A stretch of DNA of 64,000 nt from contig NZ_JAUOSB010000001.1 of NCBI RefSeq assembly GCF_030548295.1, positions 682,001-746,000 of the forward strand. Reading direction: 5' to 3'. Source of the DNA: Wenyingzhuangia sp. 2_MG-2023 (GTDB taxonomy: Bacteria; Bacteroidota; Bacteroidia; Flavobacteriales; Flavobacteriaceae). The position numbers and the translations under genes were made by a program. Positions 33,552-43,710 of the stretch are shown here, in pieces (the stretch's first letter is position 1; every line of letters starts with the position of its first letter). The notes under the pieces are model-generated. The model was not told the DNA's origin. It saw only the letters and a list, made by a program, of their open reading frames with translations, and made no database searches.

Positions 33552-35563
33552 AAAAGAAGTTTTTTTTATTAATGACAGCAATCGTATGTACAATAAATGC
33601 GGTAGCCCAAAATTATAAATTTGGAAAAGTGTCAAAAGAAGAATTGAGAGAAAAATTTTATCCTTTAGATAGTACGGCAGAAGCAGCTTATTTGTATAAA
33701 AACGAGTATGTAACTTTTAACTACAATCAACAACAGGGCATTTTTGAAAAAACAATAGAGTTCCATGCCAGAATTAAAATTTACAATAAAGATGGATTTA
33801 AGTATGGAAATCAAGCTATCCATTTTTACAATCCCGACAATGGGTCTTCAGAGAGGATTTATAGAATTAAAGCAACTACTTACAATTTGAAAGGGAAAAA
33901 AATAGACGAACAGGATGTAGATAAAGATGATATCTATACAGAAAAAGCAACAAAGTATTATAGTTATAGAAAAATTGCTTTTCCGAACATCAAAGAAGGA
34001 TCTATTATTGAATTAAAATATACGCTTATATCTAAGTATTGGGACATTCCTTTGTTTAGAGTTCAAGAGGATGTTCCTATCAAAAAAATAATGTACACTA
34101 CAGTTGTTCCAGAATATTTTAAATTTAAAAAGTCAACAAAAGGTTATTATTCTATTACTCCAAAAGTAGAATGGTTGAATGATAACATCACTTTAACATC
34201 TGTTTCAGGGGCTGCTTATTTTACATCAGACGTGAATCATAATGTAATTTCTTATCAAAAAGAAAAAACCTCTTTTGAATCTGAAAATATTCCAGCATTA
34301 AAAGATGATGAACCTTATACTAGTAATTATGCGGATTATAGAGGAGTGGTGAGCCATGAATTGGATTATATCCGATTTCCTAACAGTCCGCTTAAAAAGT
34401 ATTCTAGTAGTTGGGAAAGTGTTTGTAACAAATTACATGAGTCACAAAATTTTGGAAAACAATTAGAAAAAACATCTTATTTTAAAGATGATTTAAAAAC
34501 TGTTTTGGAAGGTAATGACACGGAGGTAGAGAAAATGAATGCTATTTTTAGTTTTGTAAAGTCTAAAATTAGATGGAACAATTACTACAGTTTGTATACC
34601 AATCAAGGGTTGCGAAAAGCTTACAAAACAGGAGAAGGAAATATTTCTGAAGTAAATTTGCTATTGGTGTCTATGTTGAGGGCTTCGGGCTTGAAAGCAT
34701 ATCCTATATTGTTAAGCACCAAGAGCAACGGAACGCCTTTGTTCCCAACCTTAGAGGGATTGAATTATGTAATTGCAGGTGTTAAAAATGAGCAAGGAAA
34801 AATTTTGTTGTTAGATGCTAGTGAACCATACAATGCTGTTAATGTGCTGCCAACCAGAGCTTTGAATTGGGAAGGTAGAATGATGATTGGAGATAGAGAA
34901 AACATAGCCATTCCGTTAATTCCTAAAGTAAAATCAGAAGAATTGAGTATGGTAAGTGTTGTTTTTGATGAAAATTTTAATATTACGGGCTCTATACAAA
35001 CTAAATTGACTCGTAAAAAGGCTTTAGATTTTAGAGAAAAATACAATAGATTAAGTGATGAAAAACTAAAATCTAAGTTAGGTTCTAAATACGGTGTGAG
35101 TATTTCTTCGTGTGAAATAACTAACAAAAATAAAGTATCTGCTCCAGTAGTTTTTTCAGGGAAATTAATAGCAAATAATCAAATTGAAACTATTAACGGG
35201 AAAAAATACATCAATCCTTTGTTGTTTTTAAAAGAAACTACCAATCCGTTTAAATTAGAGAAAAGAAAATATCCAGTTGATTTTGTGACACCATATAAGG
35301 AAGTAATCAATGTGTTTTTTAACATCCCAAAAGGGTATAAAGTTGTTTCTATGCCTACAAGCTCAAAAGCAGTAATGTCTAACAATTTGGGAAGTTATAT
35401 GTATTTGATTAACCAAATGGGGAATAGAATTAGTATTATGTTTGTAAAAGAGTTTAGTACTAACATTATTGGTGTAAACCAATATGATGAGCTAAGAGGA
35501 TTGTACAGAGCAATGATTTCTAAAAACAAAGAGAAAATAGTATTAGAGAAAATAGTTCTTTAA
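33548..35563 (+). CDS. DUF3857 paralogue with degenerate catalytic site
   Basis: 671 residues, with a signal peptide (~1-20, ending AVAQ) and the same DUF3857 plus transglutaminase-like layout as the preceding gene. In the core, the Cys of GDC is Ile366 (GEGNISEV), and the His of NHM is Tyr (LNYVIAG). Only the Asp is kept (LLLDAS). It therefore looks like a non-catalytic partner of its neighbour. The ATG overlaps that gene's stop as ATGA, so the two are made together. The stop shares TTAA with the converging CLC gene. Confidence 0.85.
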   Translation: MKKKFFLLMTAIVCTINAVAQNYKFGKVSKEELREKFYPLDSTAEAAYLYKNEYVTFNYNQQQGIFEKTIEFHARIKIYNKDGFKYGNQAIHFYNPDNGSSERIYRIKATTYNLKGKKIDEQDVDKDDIYTEKATKYYSYRKIAFPNIKEGSIIELKYTLISKYWDIPLFRVQEDVPIKKIMYTTVVPEYFKFKKSTKGYYSITPKVEWLNDNITLTSVSGAAYFTSDVNHNVISYQKEKTSFESENIPALKDDEPYTSNYADYRGVVSHELDYIRFPNSPLKKYSSSWESVCNKLHESQNFGKQLEKTSYFKDDLKTVLEGNDTEVEKMNAIFSFVKSKIRWNNYYSLYTNQGLRKAYKTGEGNISEVNLLLVSMLRASGLKAYPILLSTKSNGTPLFPTLEGLNYVIAGVKNEQGKILLLDASEPYNAVNVLPTRALNWEGRMMIGDRENIAIPLIPKVKSEELSMVSVVFDENFNITGSIQTKLTRKKALDFREKYNRLSDEKLKSKLGSKYGVSISSCEITNKNKVSAPVVFSGKLIANNQIETINGKKYINPLLFLKETTNPFKLEKRKYPVDFVTPYKEVINVFFNIPKGYKVVSMPTSSKAVMSNNLGSYMYLINQMGNRISIMFVKEFSTNIIGVNQYDELRGLYRAMISKNKEKIVLEKIVL

Positions 35564-36843
35564 GTGAGTTTTCCCAAAGAATTTCCTTCTTGATTTGTGT
35601 GATTTGACGTTTTAGAATTTCCTACAATTTGAGAAGTATATATTCCTGTGTGACCAGAAAACAAATAAGCGGTTACACAGGCAATAGCAATGTAAATACC
35701 ACCATCCATACCAAACAATTCTATGCCCATAAATGTACAAGCAATAGGAGTGTTGGTGGCTCCAGAAAATACCGCTACAAAGCCCATACCTGCTAACAAA
35801 CTAATTGGTAATGGAACAATTAGAGATAAAGCACTTCCTAAAGTGGCTCCAATAAAAAACAAGGGAGTAACTTCTCCACCTTTAAATCCAAAAGCAATAC
35901 AAAAGGTTGTTAATAGAATTTTAATAGCAAAATCATAAGGATTCATGGTTGTGGTAAAAGATTCTAAAATGGTAGGAATTCCCAAACCAATGTACTTTGT
36001 TCCGATAAAATAAACCAAAATTGCAATAATCAATCCACCAGCAACAGGTCGCAAAGGAGGATAGGAGATGTGTTTAGAAAACTTACCGAAAAATCGAACT
36101 CCTTTGGAAAAAAACGTACTAACAATACCGAATAGAATTCCAGCCAGAATAGAGTAGAAAAAATTAAGAATACTCATTTTAGGTACCAAATCTATATGAT
36201 AATGTGTATGTGGAACTTGCATATAATGCGCAACTTCTCTAGAGATAAAATCAGAAATAACAGCAACTAACAAACAAGGAACAATGGCATTGTAGTTTAC
36301 CTTTCCAATCAATAAAACTTCCAAGGCAAAAATGGCTCCTGCTAATGGAGTTCCAAACAAACCAGCAAAACCACTACTGATTCCCATCAAAATAATGACT
36401 TTTCTATCGATTTTGTTCAATTTAAACCAGCCTGAAAATTGATCGGCAATAGCTCCTCCTATTTGAACAGCGGTTCCTTCTCTACCAACTGAGGCTCCAA
36501 ATAAATGAGAAACCACGGTTCCAATAAATATAAAAGGTGCCATTTTAAAAGGAATAATATCTTTTGGACTGTTTAATTCTTCCAACAACTGATTATTTCC
36601 TTTAGCTACAGATTGCCCGTAATAATGATATAAAAGCCCTACCATCAACCCTCCAATGGGCAATAGCCAAATAATGGCTGTATTCGCTTCTCTATAATAT
36701 GTAGACCAGTTTAAAGAAGCCAACAAAGCAGCAGAAGCTATCCCAACAATCACTCCTATAACCACCGAAAAACCAAGCCACTTTAAAAATTCTTGACTAA
36801 TAGAGATATAGTTGTTTAGAGAGGGGATACGATAGCTTTTCAT
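35560..36843 (-). CDS. CLC-family anion transporter, probably CLC-F (fluoride) type
   Basis: 427-residue CLC membrane protein with about 12 hydrophobic segments. The gating glutamate is Glu122 in VGREGTAVQIGG. Where chloride CLCs have GSGIP, this protein has GNNQL (82-86). Where they have GxFxP, it has FKGGEVTPLF (~315). From memory, GNN.-type and GREGT-type motifs mark CLC-F fluoride/proton antiporters, so fluoride export is likely. I saw no fluoride riboswitch; the gene follows a small outer-membrane protein gene after eight bases. Confidence 0.75.
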   Translation of the reverse strand: MKSYRIPSLNNYISISQEFLKWLGFSVVIGVIVGIASAALLASLNWSTYYREANTAIIWLLPIGGLMVGLLYHYYGQSVAKGNNQLLEELNSPKDIIPFKMAPFIFIGTVVSHLFGASVGREGTAVQIGGAIADQFSGWFKLNKIDRKVIILMGISSGFAGLFGTPLAGAIFALEVLLIGKVNYNAIVPCLLVAVISDFISREVAHYMQVPHTHYHIDLVPKMSILNFFYSILAGILFGIVSTFFSKGVRFFGKFSKHISYPPLRPVAGGLIIAILVYFIGTKYIGLGIPTILESFTTTMNPYDFAIKILLTTFCIAFGFKGGEVTPLFFIGATLGSALSLIVPLPISLLAGMGFVAVFSGATNTPIACTFMGIELFGMDGGIYIAIACVTAYLFSGHTGIYTSQIVGNSKTSNHTNQEGNSLGKLT

Positions 36844-36851
36844 GTATGAAT

Positions 36852-37370
36852 TTAGAATTGTTTCCCGACACTAATTCCAAATCTAGGAACAAACTGACGA
36901 GACATTTTAGAATTGAAAAGGTTTCTACCCACACCTACATTAAATTCAAAAACATAACCGTTTGTAGATACGTGTCTTCCTCCTCCTCCAATTCCTAAAG
37001 CAAAATCAGAGTAGTTTTTTTTGTCAGAAGTAGTAATTCCCATGTCGTCTGTTGTGCTTTTATCTTTTTCTCCAAAATTTAAAGTTCCAAACAATTCTCC
37101 AAAAAACTCAAAACCTTTAGATTCTGATAAAAATTGACGAAAATAAGGTGTGATTTGAAAGTTTTCATTGTATCTAAAATCTGCGTTTTTAGGTTCAAAA
37201 TTAATGAACATAGAAACCCCAATCGCAGCTTCATCATTCAGCTGATTTTCATAAGAAATATCTAAAGTTCTAAATACCAATATGTCTAATAAATCTAATT
37301 TTAGCTGATTGTTTTGAGCAGTCAAACTCAAAGTGCTAAAAAGCACGATGATAAAAGATATTTTTTTCAT
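36852..37370 (-). CDS. Small outer-membrane beta-barrel protein
   Basis: 172 residues with a signal peptide (MKKISFIIVLFSTLSLTAQ). Alternating hydrophobic and polar strands with many aromatic residues end in a C-terminal GISVGKQF, as in small eight-stranded barrels. I do not recognise a named family. The ATG at 37370 is used because it opens the signal peptide. It is followed after eight bases by the CLC gene and preceded by the large outer-membrane protein gene on the same strand, 57 bases away. Confidence 0.7.
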   Translation of the reverse strand: MKKISFIIVLFSTLSLTAQNNQLKLDLLDILVFRTLDISYENQLNDEAAIGVSMFINFEPKNADFRYNENFQITPYFRQFLSESKGFEFFGELFGTLNFGEKDKSTTDDMGITTSDKKNYSDFALGIGGGGRHVSTNGYVFEFNVGVGRNLFNSKMSRQFVPRFGISVGKQF

Positions 37371-37427
37371 GTTGTGAATTTTATGATTCAAAAATAGGGC
37401 ATTTCTATGAGCTTGCCTAATTGGTTT

Positions 37428-40400
37428 TTAAAAGTTAGCTCGCAATTGTACACTTCCAATATGAATGGTGTTACTAGCGGTGTTTTTTCTTCCGTTGTAA
37501 TTCAAACTCAAGTCTAAAATTTGAGTCAGTTTTTTTTGAAGAGTAATAGACCAAGTGTAGTTTCTGTCAGGTTGTAATCCTTCTAGAATTCTATAAGAAG
37601 CAGGAGTGTTTAATGGTCCAGTGTAATTGTTTTCTATCAAATTAATACTAGCTAAAACAGAACCTTTGTCGCTGTTGTTATAGCTGTAGTTCAATCCAAA
37701 ATCATGACTTTGCAAAGCTTCTAATCCCAATTCATTTTTTTCATTTCTATAGGTGTAAATGCTTTCAATTTTAGAGAATTCATCTTTTAGAAAACTGATA
37801 GATGGATTTATTTTCTGAGATTTGATAGTGAAATTTCTGCTAGAGAAGTTGATACTTGTGTTGGTGTTGGTAGAAAAATTTGCTGTAGAAGCAAGTATCC
37901 AAGAGCTCTGTATGTTGTGTTGAAAATTGATTTCATGCATTTTTAACTTAGATGTTTGCGAGTCTGTAGAAATACTTTGCGTGTTTTGATTGTTTTGAAA
38001 AGTATAAGTGGTGCTGTAATGTTGCAAGCCCCGATTGAAAAACAAACTAGAATTGATGTTTTGCTGCAAGCTCACTACTTTTTCATTTTCAACGTCTAAA
38101 GGATTGATATTGAATTTTTTTCCGTCTTTCAATTGATCTTTATCGATAAGAATGCTTGATTGATTAGAGAAATGAGACAGTAATTTTAACCACTTAGAAT
38201 TATGGCTTTGAAATTGACCAAAAGTTACAAACAGAGATTGACTAAGTTTTGCTTTTTGTGTAGCAATTCTTACGGTGGTAGGCAATGCCAAACGTAGGTA
38301 ATTGGCTTGATCTGTGAATTGCGCAATTTCAAATTCGTCAAAATCTTTTACACCGTTATTGTTCAAATCTCCTAAATAGGTATAATATCCTTGTCCAGGT
38401 TCTACTTCTATGTAGGTGTAGTTTTGTTGCGAGGTACTTCCCGAACTAGTTTCGTATAAGGTTACAAGCCTAAGAATATTTTGAAATAATTGTTGAGAAT
38501 ACTGGGTTCTAGCGTTGATAACATTTACGTCTTCTGCAAAAAAATGATGAACTTTTCGGTAGTTGGCATACGTAGTTAAATTGGTGTTTTTGTTTTTAAT
38601 CCATTGATTTTCTATAGAATAATTTTGTGCGTTCTGAACTTTGGCCATCTTGTTATTTTTAACGCTGTCAATCTGAGTAAGATGATAACCAAATTTTGAA
38701 TAAACTTTGGTAGAATCTCCAACTCCCAATTCCACTCCCCCCATGATGTATTTTTGATTGTTTTCATGCAGTATCTGAGTTTGTTCGTTTTCTTGATGAT
38801 TGTTTTCATAAGAAAATAGAGCATCAACCCATGCTTTTTGAAAGTTGTATGTTGCGGAAGATTCATTTCTTACAAATACTCCTTTTTCTTGATCGTTTTT
38901 ACTTGTCAAATAGCTACTGTTTGTGTTTATTTTTAGTTTGTTAAATTTATTTAAGGTGATTAAGTCATTTTTAAAACCCCTAAAAATGCTACCTAAATTT
39001 AGATATGCCGTATTGAACGTGATTTTTTGTGACAATTGTTTTTCCGTAACTAAGGTGTTTCTTAAATAAGTTTGATTCCCTAAAAAATTAGGGGTCAGAT
39101 TAATGTCTATATTCCAGTCTCGGTTAAATTCGGCATTGTACAAACGTTCAATATTTTTAAAGTTTTTTTGAACAAAATCTAGATTTAAAACGTTGTAAGT
39201 TTTCCAGTTGGCATTGTTGAGTTGTTGTTGCCAAGTTAATGTTGTTGCCAATCCTTGATTGTTTTGGTCGTCTAAAGCAGAAAATAAATTTAGATCGTTA
39301 TTGCTATAAGCTATTTCGGTATTGATAAAGGATTTTTCATTGAACTGATAGCCACTTTTTATCACGGCCATTTGTGTTTTGCTGGGAGCAATAAGTTGCG
39401 TAATAGGAGCATAACTTCCGTTATTATTACCAACATATTCATAAATATTCCCTGTAGCAACGGTTTCTTTTAAGGAATAATCTCCTTGTTGAGTACCTAC
39501 AAAACTAAACGAAACATTGTAGAGTGTTTTTTCCTCATCGGTACTAAAACTAAAAATATTTTGATTGTCTTTGGTGTATTGAATTCTATTTTCATCATAG
39601 GTTGTTTGCTGTGCGCTCTCTCCATACATTTTGCTGGTATCGTTTCCTGCTTGTTGCAAAATGTTTTTTTGTTCAGTACTCAAATCCTGTTGAATAGGTT
39701 GGTTTTTTACATCGGTTTCATTGTAAAAATAAGTTCCGATGGTAAATTTTTCATTTTGATACTTTACACCATTGTGTGTTACAAAACGATTGTAATTTTG
39801 ATCACTGTATTGAAAATCAACAATAATTCTTTGTGAAGAGTTGATGGGGAAAGTAGGATTGAAAGTAATCTCAGAGGTGTTATAGTCAATTACATAATCA
39901 TGTTGTTCTCCTCTTTTTAGCACAACTCCGTTTGCATAAACTGTTTCGCTACCAGAAATCACCACAATATTTTGTTCACCGTTGGATCCTAATAGAGCAT
40001 ACGGACCTTGGTTTCCTTCTTGAGGTTGAATGTTTTGAATGGTAAACTTTCCTCTTACCAAAGCACCAGAAGCTGTAATGTTTGTTTTTTGATCTCCATT
40101 GTCTAGTACAACATCTAGTTTGGCTCCATTAATTTTTTTGGTAAAGTTTAAAAAATAACTATCCTGATTACTCAAATCTACATCTCCTGCTTTGATATTC
40201 CATTTGTCGGTAAATAATTCTATAAAAACTCTATCAAATTCTCGAATATTTTGAGAAACTCCATTTTCTTGAATAGGCAGGTTGGAGTCTTTGATGCTTG
40301 CTCTAATTTTTAATTGCTCCGATAAATTTCCTGTAATTTGTAAATCCAATCCAGAGTTTAAAACAGAACCTTGTCCGTTTCCTACGGTAATTCCCCTAGT

Positions 40401-40817
40401 AATATTCCCGTATGTATTAACGTTTCCAAAAAAATCTGCTTTGCTGTATGTTTTTTTTAAGGAGTAAGTCTGAGCACTTGATGTGGCTTTGGGAATGATG
40501 ATTTTTTTATTGAAAGGACTGTGGGTTTGTGTTAAAAAAGTAGGGTAATTAAAGTAACTAACCACGATTGTTTTTGGCTTTGAGCTGTAAAAATAAAGCT
40601 GTCCTTTTTGTGGGTTGACATAATATGAACTAGGAGAGATAAATTTTCCATCTACAGTTTTTACTTTAAAATTAACTGGACTGATGGCTACGTTTTCTAA
40701 TTGTAGTGTGTCTTTGCTTGTAATGATGGTTTTTCGTACCCTATTTGTATTGATAATTTGCCCATAGGAAAAGCTACAGAAACAAAGAAAAATAATAAGT
40801 AGAAGGAATCCTTTCAT
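37428..40817 (-). CDS. Large outer-membrane protein, SprA-like N-terminal segment
   Basis: 1129 residues with a signal peptide (~1-19, ending SYGQ). The region ~130-230 (GNVNTYGNITRGITVGN, LQITGNLSEQLKIRASIKDSNLPIQENG, FDRVFIEL, WNIKAGDVDL) resembles in pattern the matching part of SprA, the type IX secretion translocon. At 1129 residues it is much shorter than SprA (~2400 residues as I recall). The rest is aromatic beta-strand-rich sequence ending in RANF, as outer-membrane barrels do. Function unknown. The polyprenyl synthase gene lies upstream on the same strand. Confidence 0.65.
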   Translation of the reverse strand: MKGFLLLIIFLCFCSFSYGQIINTNRVRKTIITSKDTLQLENVAISPVNFKVKTVDGKFISPSSYYVNPQKGQLYFYSSKPKTIVVSYFNYPTFLTQTHSPFNKKIIIPKATSSAQTYSLKKTYSKADFFGNVNTYGNITRGITVGNGQGSVLNSGLDLQITGNLSEQLKIRASIKDSNLPIQENGVSQNIREFDRVFIELFTDKWNIKAGDVDLSNQDSYFLNFTKKINGAKLDVVLDNGDQKTNITASGALVRGKFTIQNIQPQEGNQGPYALLGSNGEQNIVVISGSETVYANGVVLKRGEQHDYVIDYNTSEITFNPTFPINSSQRIIVDFQYSDQNYNRFVTHNGVKYQNEKFTIGTYFYNETDVKNQPIQQDLSTEQKNILQQAGNDTSKMYGESAQQTTYDENRIQYTKDNQNIFSFSTDEEKTLYNVSFSFVGTQQGDYSLKETVATGNIYEYVGNNNGSYAPITQLIAPSKTQMAVIKSGYQFNEKSFINTEIAYSNNDLNLFSALDDQNNQGLATTLTWQQQLNNANWKTYNVLNLDFVQKNFKNIERLYNAEFNRDWNIDINLTPNFLGNQTYLRNTLVTEKQLSQKITFNTAYLNLGSIFRGFKNDLITLNKFNKLKINTNSSYLTSKNDQEKGVFVRNESSATYNFQKAWVDALFSYENNHQENEQTQILHENNQKYIMGGVELGVGDSTKVYSKFGYHLTQIDSVKNNKMAKVQNAQNYSIENQWIKNKNTNLTTYANYRKVHHFFAEDVNVINARTQYSQQLFQNILRLVTLYETSSGSTSQQNYTYIEVEPGQGYYTYLGDLNNNGVKDFDEFEIAQFTDQANYLRLALPTTVRIATQKAKLSQSLFVTFGQFQSHNSKWLKLLSHFSNQSSILIDKDQLKDGKKFNINPLDVENEKVVSLQQNINSSLFFNRGLQHYSTTYTFQNNQNTQSISTDSQTSKLKMHEINFQHNIQSSWILASTANFSTNTNTSINFSSRNFTIKSQKINPSISFLKDEFSKIESIYTYRNEKNELGLEALQSHDFGLNYSYNNSDKGSVLASINLIENNYTGPLNTPASYRILEGLQPDRNYTWSITLQKKLTQILDLSLNYNGRKNTASNTIHIGSVQLRANF

Positions 40818-40901
40818 TGGTAAACCAAAGTGTGTAGGACGAATTTAGTAAACTATTTCTCAATAAAAGGAAAAGCAACAGTTGCTGAAGTAGAATCCTT
40901 G

Positions 40902-41879
40902 TTATTTTTTACGTTCTACAACGTAATCTATCATGGTAAGTAAAGATTCTTTGTATTCTGATTCAGGATAAGTGTTTAAAATGTTCAAAGCAAGGTTTTT
41001 GTATTCGTTCATTTTTTCTATGGTGTACTCCAAACCACCATTTTTTTTCACAAATTCAATGACTTCTTTGACCCTTTTTTTATCAGTATTGTGATTTTTT
41101 ACTGAATTGATTAGCCATTTGCGTTCTTTATTGGTGCATGTGTTTAAAGTGTTGATTAAAGGCAACGTCATTTTTTGTTCCTTAATATCAATTCCTGTAG
41201 GTTTTCCTATTTGCGCATCAGAATAATCAAACAAATCATCTTTAATTTGAAAAGCAATTCCTATATACTCTCCAAACTTTCTCATTTTTTCAACTTCTTC
41301 TTTACTGGCCCCTACAGATGCAGCTCCAATTCCACAACAAGCGGCAATCAATGTAGCGGTTTTTTGTCGAATAATTTCAAAATACACCTCTTCGGTAATG
41401 TCTAAACGTCTGGCTTTTTCTATTTGTAACAATTCCCCTTCACTCATTTCTCTAACTGCAATAGAAATGAGTTTTAAAATGTCAAAATCATCATTGTCAA
41501 TACTTAATAACAAGCCTTTAGAAAGTAGAAAATCACCAACTAAAACGGCTATTTTGTTTTTCCACAAAGCATTTATAGAGAAGAATCCTCTACGTTTGTT
41601 GCTATCATCCACCACATCATCATGAACCAATGTAGCGGTGTGAATTAGTTCAATAATAGAAGCTCCTCTGTACGTTCTTTCGTTAAAATCTCCGTCAGAA
41701 ACCATTTTGGCTACTAAGAACACAAACATCGGTCGCATTTGTTTTCCTTTTCTACGGACAATATAATGCGTAATACGATTTAACAACGGCACTTTGGTAG
41801 CCATGGCTTCTTTGAATTTGTCTTCAAAAGCGGCCATTTCAATGTGTATGGGTTGCTGAATGCGTTCTGTTATTTTCAT
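40902..41879 (-). CDS. Polyprenyl diphosphate synthase
   Basis: 325-residue trans-isoprenyl diphosphate synthase, making the side chain of menaquinone or a similar long isoprenoid. The first Asp-rich motif is LVHDDVVDDSNKRRG (~91) and the second FQIKDDLFDYSD (~212). GKQMRP (~50) is the usual substrate-binding segment. Chain length cannot be read safely from sequence. It lies 37 bases after purE on the same strand, so co-transcription with purK-purE is possible. Confidence 0.92.
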   Translation of the reverse strand: MKITERIQQPIHIEMAAFEDKFKEAMATKVPLLNRITHYIVRRKGKQMRPMFVFLVAKMVSDGDFNERTYRGASIIELIHTATLVHDDVVDDSNKRRGFFSINALWKNKIAVLVGDFLLSKGLLLSIDNDDFDILKLISIAVREMSEGELLQIEKARRLDITEEVYFEIIRQKTATLIAACCGIGAASVGASKEEVEKMRKFGEYIGIAFQIKDDLFDYSDAQIGKPTGIDIKEQKMTLPLINTLNTCTNKERKWLINSVKNHNTDKKRVKEVIEFVKKNGGLEYTIEKMNEYKNLALNILNTYPESEYKESLLTMIDYVVERKK

Positions 41880-41916
41880 GGTAAGGCTAATAAAAGTATA
41901 AACTTATTAAAAAGTT

Positions 41917-42408
41917 TTATTGTTGAGAAGTTTTTACACGCTCTGCAGCTTCCATTACTTTTGTTTTTAAGCTTTCTTTATAAGCAACAATTGTGTCTAA
42001 TACAGCACTGTTGGTTGCTCCAATAATTTGAGCAGCCAAAATTCCTGCATTTTTAGCTCCGTTTAGCGCAACCGTTGCTACAGGTACACCTCCTGGCATT
42101 TGTAAAATAGATAAGATAGAATCCCAACCATCAATAGAATTGCTTGATTTTACAGGAACTCCAATTACGGGTAATGGACTCATACTCGCTACCATTCCTG
42201 GTAAATGAGCAGCACCTCCTGCTCCGGCAATAATAACAGAAATTCCTCTTTTGTGAGCGTTGTTAGAAAAATCTACTAATTTTTCTGGAGTTCTATGTGC
42301 AGAAACAATGTCTACTTCTACATCTATTTCAAATTCTTTTAAAATATCTATGGCTTGTTGCATTACTGGTAAATCTGAATCAGATCCCATTACGATAGCT
42401 ACTTTCAT
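41917..42408 (-). CDS. purE: N5-carboxyaminoimidazole ribonucleotide mutase
   Basis: Converts N5-CAIR to CAIR in purine synthesis. The 163-residue class I PurE begins VAIVMGSDSDLPVMQ (~3-17). It has SAHRTPEKL (~42), the conserved GAGGAAHLPGMVAS (~66), PVIGVPV and LQMPGGVPVATVA. It follows purK by 104 bases on the same strand, so the two act and are probably transcribed together. Confidence 0.96.
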   Translation of the reverse strand: MKVAIVMGSDSDLPVMQQAIDILKEFEIDVEVDIVSAHRTPEKLVDFSNNAHKRGISVIIAGAGGAAHLPGMVASMSPLPVIGVPVKSSNSIDGWDSILSILQMPGGVPVATVALNGAKNAGILAAQIIGATNSAVLDTIVAYKESLKTKVMEAAERVKTSQQ

Positions 42409-42512
42409 GTGTTCGTTTTTTAAAGTAAAAGAAGAGATTAAAATAGAAAGGTGCTTTTTATATATCGCAAAATCCCTTTAATCTTTCTTATAAAATCTTT
42501 AGGTTTAATAGT

Positions 42513-43661
42513 TTATTTACTAATTACTTTTACAGTGTTTTTCACCAATTCTGCAGTTTTACGAGCAATATTGATGTCTTTATTTACAATAGTTACATGT
42601 CCCATTTTACGGAAAGGTTTGGTGATTTTTTTTCCATATAGATGAGGTGTTACACCGTCTATTTTTAAAATATCAATAATATTTTTATAAACAACTTCAC
42701 CTTCATAACCTTCTGCACCAACTAGGTTTACCATGATTCCTGCCAATTTACTTTCGGTATTTCCTAACGGTAAATTTAAGATGGTACGCAAATGTTGCTC
42801 AAACTGACTTGTGTGTGATGCTTCTATGCTGTAATGACCACTGTTGTGTGTTCTTGGTGCCACTTCGTTAATAATGATGTCGTCACTTTCTGTTTGAAAC
42901 ATTTCTACAGCCAACAATCCTACATGTTTAAATGCATTGGCAACATCCATTGCAATTCTTCTTGCTTTGTTGGCTACTTTATCACTAATACGAGCAGGAC
43001 AAATTACATATTCTACTTGGTTGGCTTCTGGATGAAATTCCATTTCTACCACAGGATATGTTTTTACTTTTCCATCAGCATTTCTAGCAACAATCACTGC
43101 CAATTCATTTTTGAAAGGAATCAATTGTTCTACAATGCACTCTGTGTCTGGTAAATTATTGATGTCATCAACAGAACGAACAATTTTTACACCCATTCCA
43201 TCGTATCCAAATTGAGCCGATTTCCATACAAAAGGAAAATTAGTAAGGTTGGCCTCTTTTAGTTGTTTTACCGAATCAAAACGTTGATAAGGTGATGTAG
43301 GAATGTTGTTTTTTTTGTAAAAATCTTTTTGTTTTCCTTTGTGTTGAATGATTTCTATTACACTAGGTTGAGGATAGACTTTTATGCCTTCTTCTTCTAA
43401 TTTGTACAACGCTTGTATGTTTACATGTTCAATTTCAATGGTAAGAACATCTACTTTTTTACCAAAATTGTATACATCATTGTAGTCTAATAGGTTTCCT
43501 AAAAAGAATTCATTACAGTAAGGTGCACAAGGAGCATCTTTAGAGCTGTCTAAAACGCACGTGTGTACGTCAAATTTTTGAGTTTCTGCCAATAGCATTC
43601 TTCCTAATTGACCTCCACCAAGTACTCCTAATTTAAAGTTAGAAGAAAAATAATTTTCCAT
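42513..43661 (-). CDS. purK: N5-carboxyaminoimidazole ribonucleotide synthase
   Basis: ATP-grasp enzyme that carboxylates AIR with bicarbonate; PurE then rearranges the product. The 382-residue protein has LGVLGGGQLGRML (~12-24), WKSAQFGYDGMGV (ATP-grasp, ~146) and EVAPRTHNSGHYSIE with the metal-binding Glu/Asn (~269). Start ATG at 43661. A lipoprotein gene lies 49 bases upstream on the same strand. Confidence 0.96.
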   Translation of the reverse strand: MENYFSSNFKLGVLGGGQLGRMLLAETQKFDVHTCVLDSSKDAPCAPYCNEFFLGNLLDYNDVYNFGKKVDVLTIEIEHVNIQALYKLEEEGIKVYPQPSVIEIIQHKGKQKDFYKKNNIPTSPYQRFDSVKQLKEANLTNFPFVWKSAQFGYDGMGVKIVRSVDDINNLPDTECIVEQLIPFKNELAVIVARNADGKVKTYPVVEMEFHPEANQVEYVICPARISDKVANKARRIAMDVANAFKHVGLLAVEMFQTESDDIIINEVAPRTHNSGHYSIEASHTSQFEQHLRTILNLPLGNTESKLAGIMVNLVGAEGYEGEVVYKNIIDILKIDGVTPHLYGKKITKPFRKMGHVTIVNKDINIARKTAELVKNTVKVISK

Positions 43662-43710
43662 GGAATTATATTTGGGGTCAAAAATACAAATATTGAGTTA
43701 ATATAAGGTT

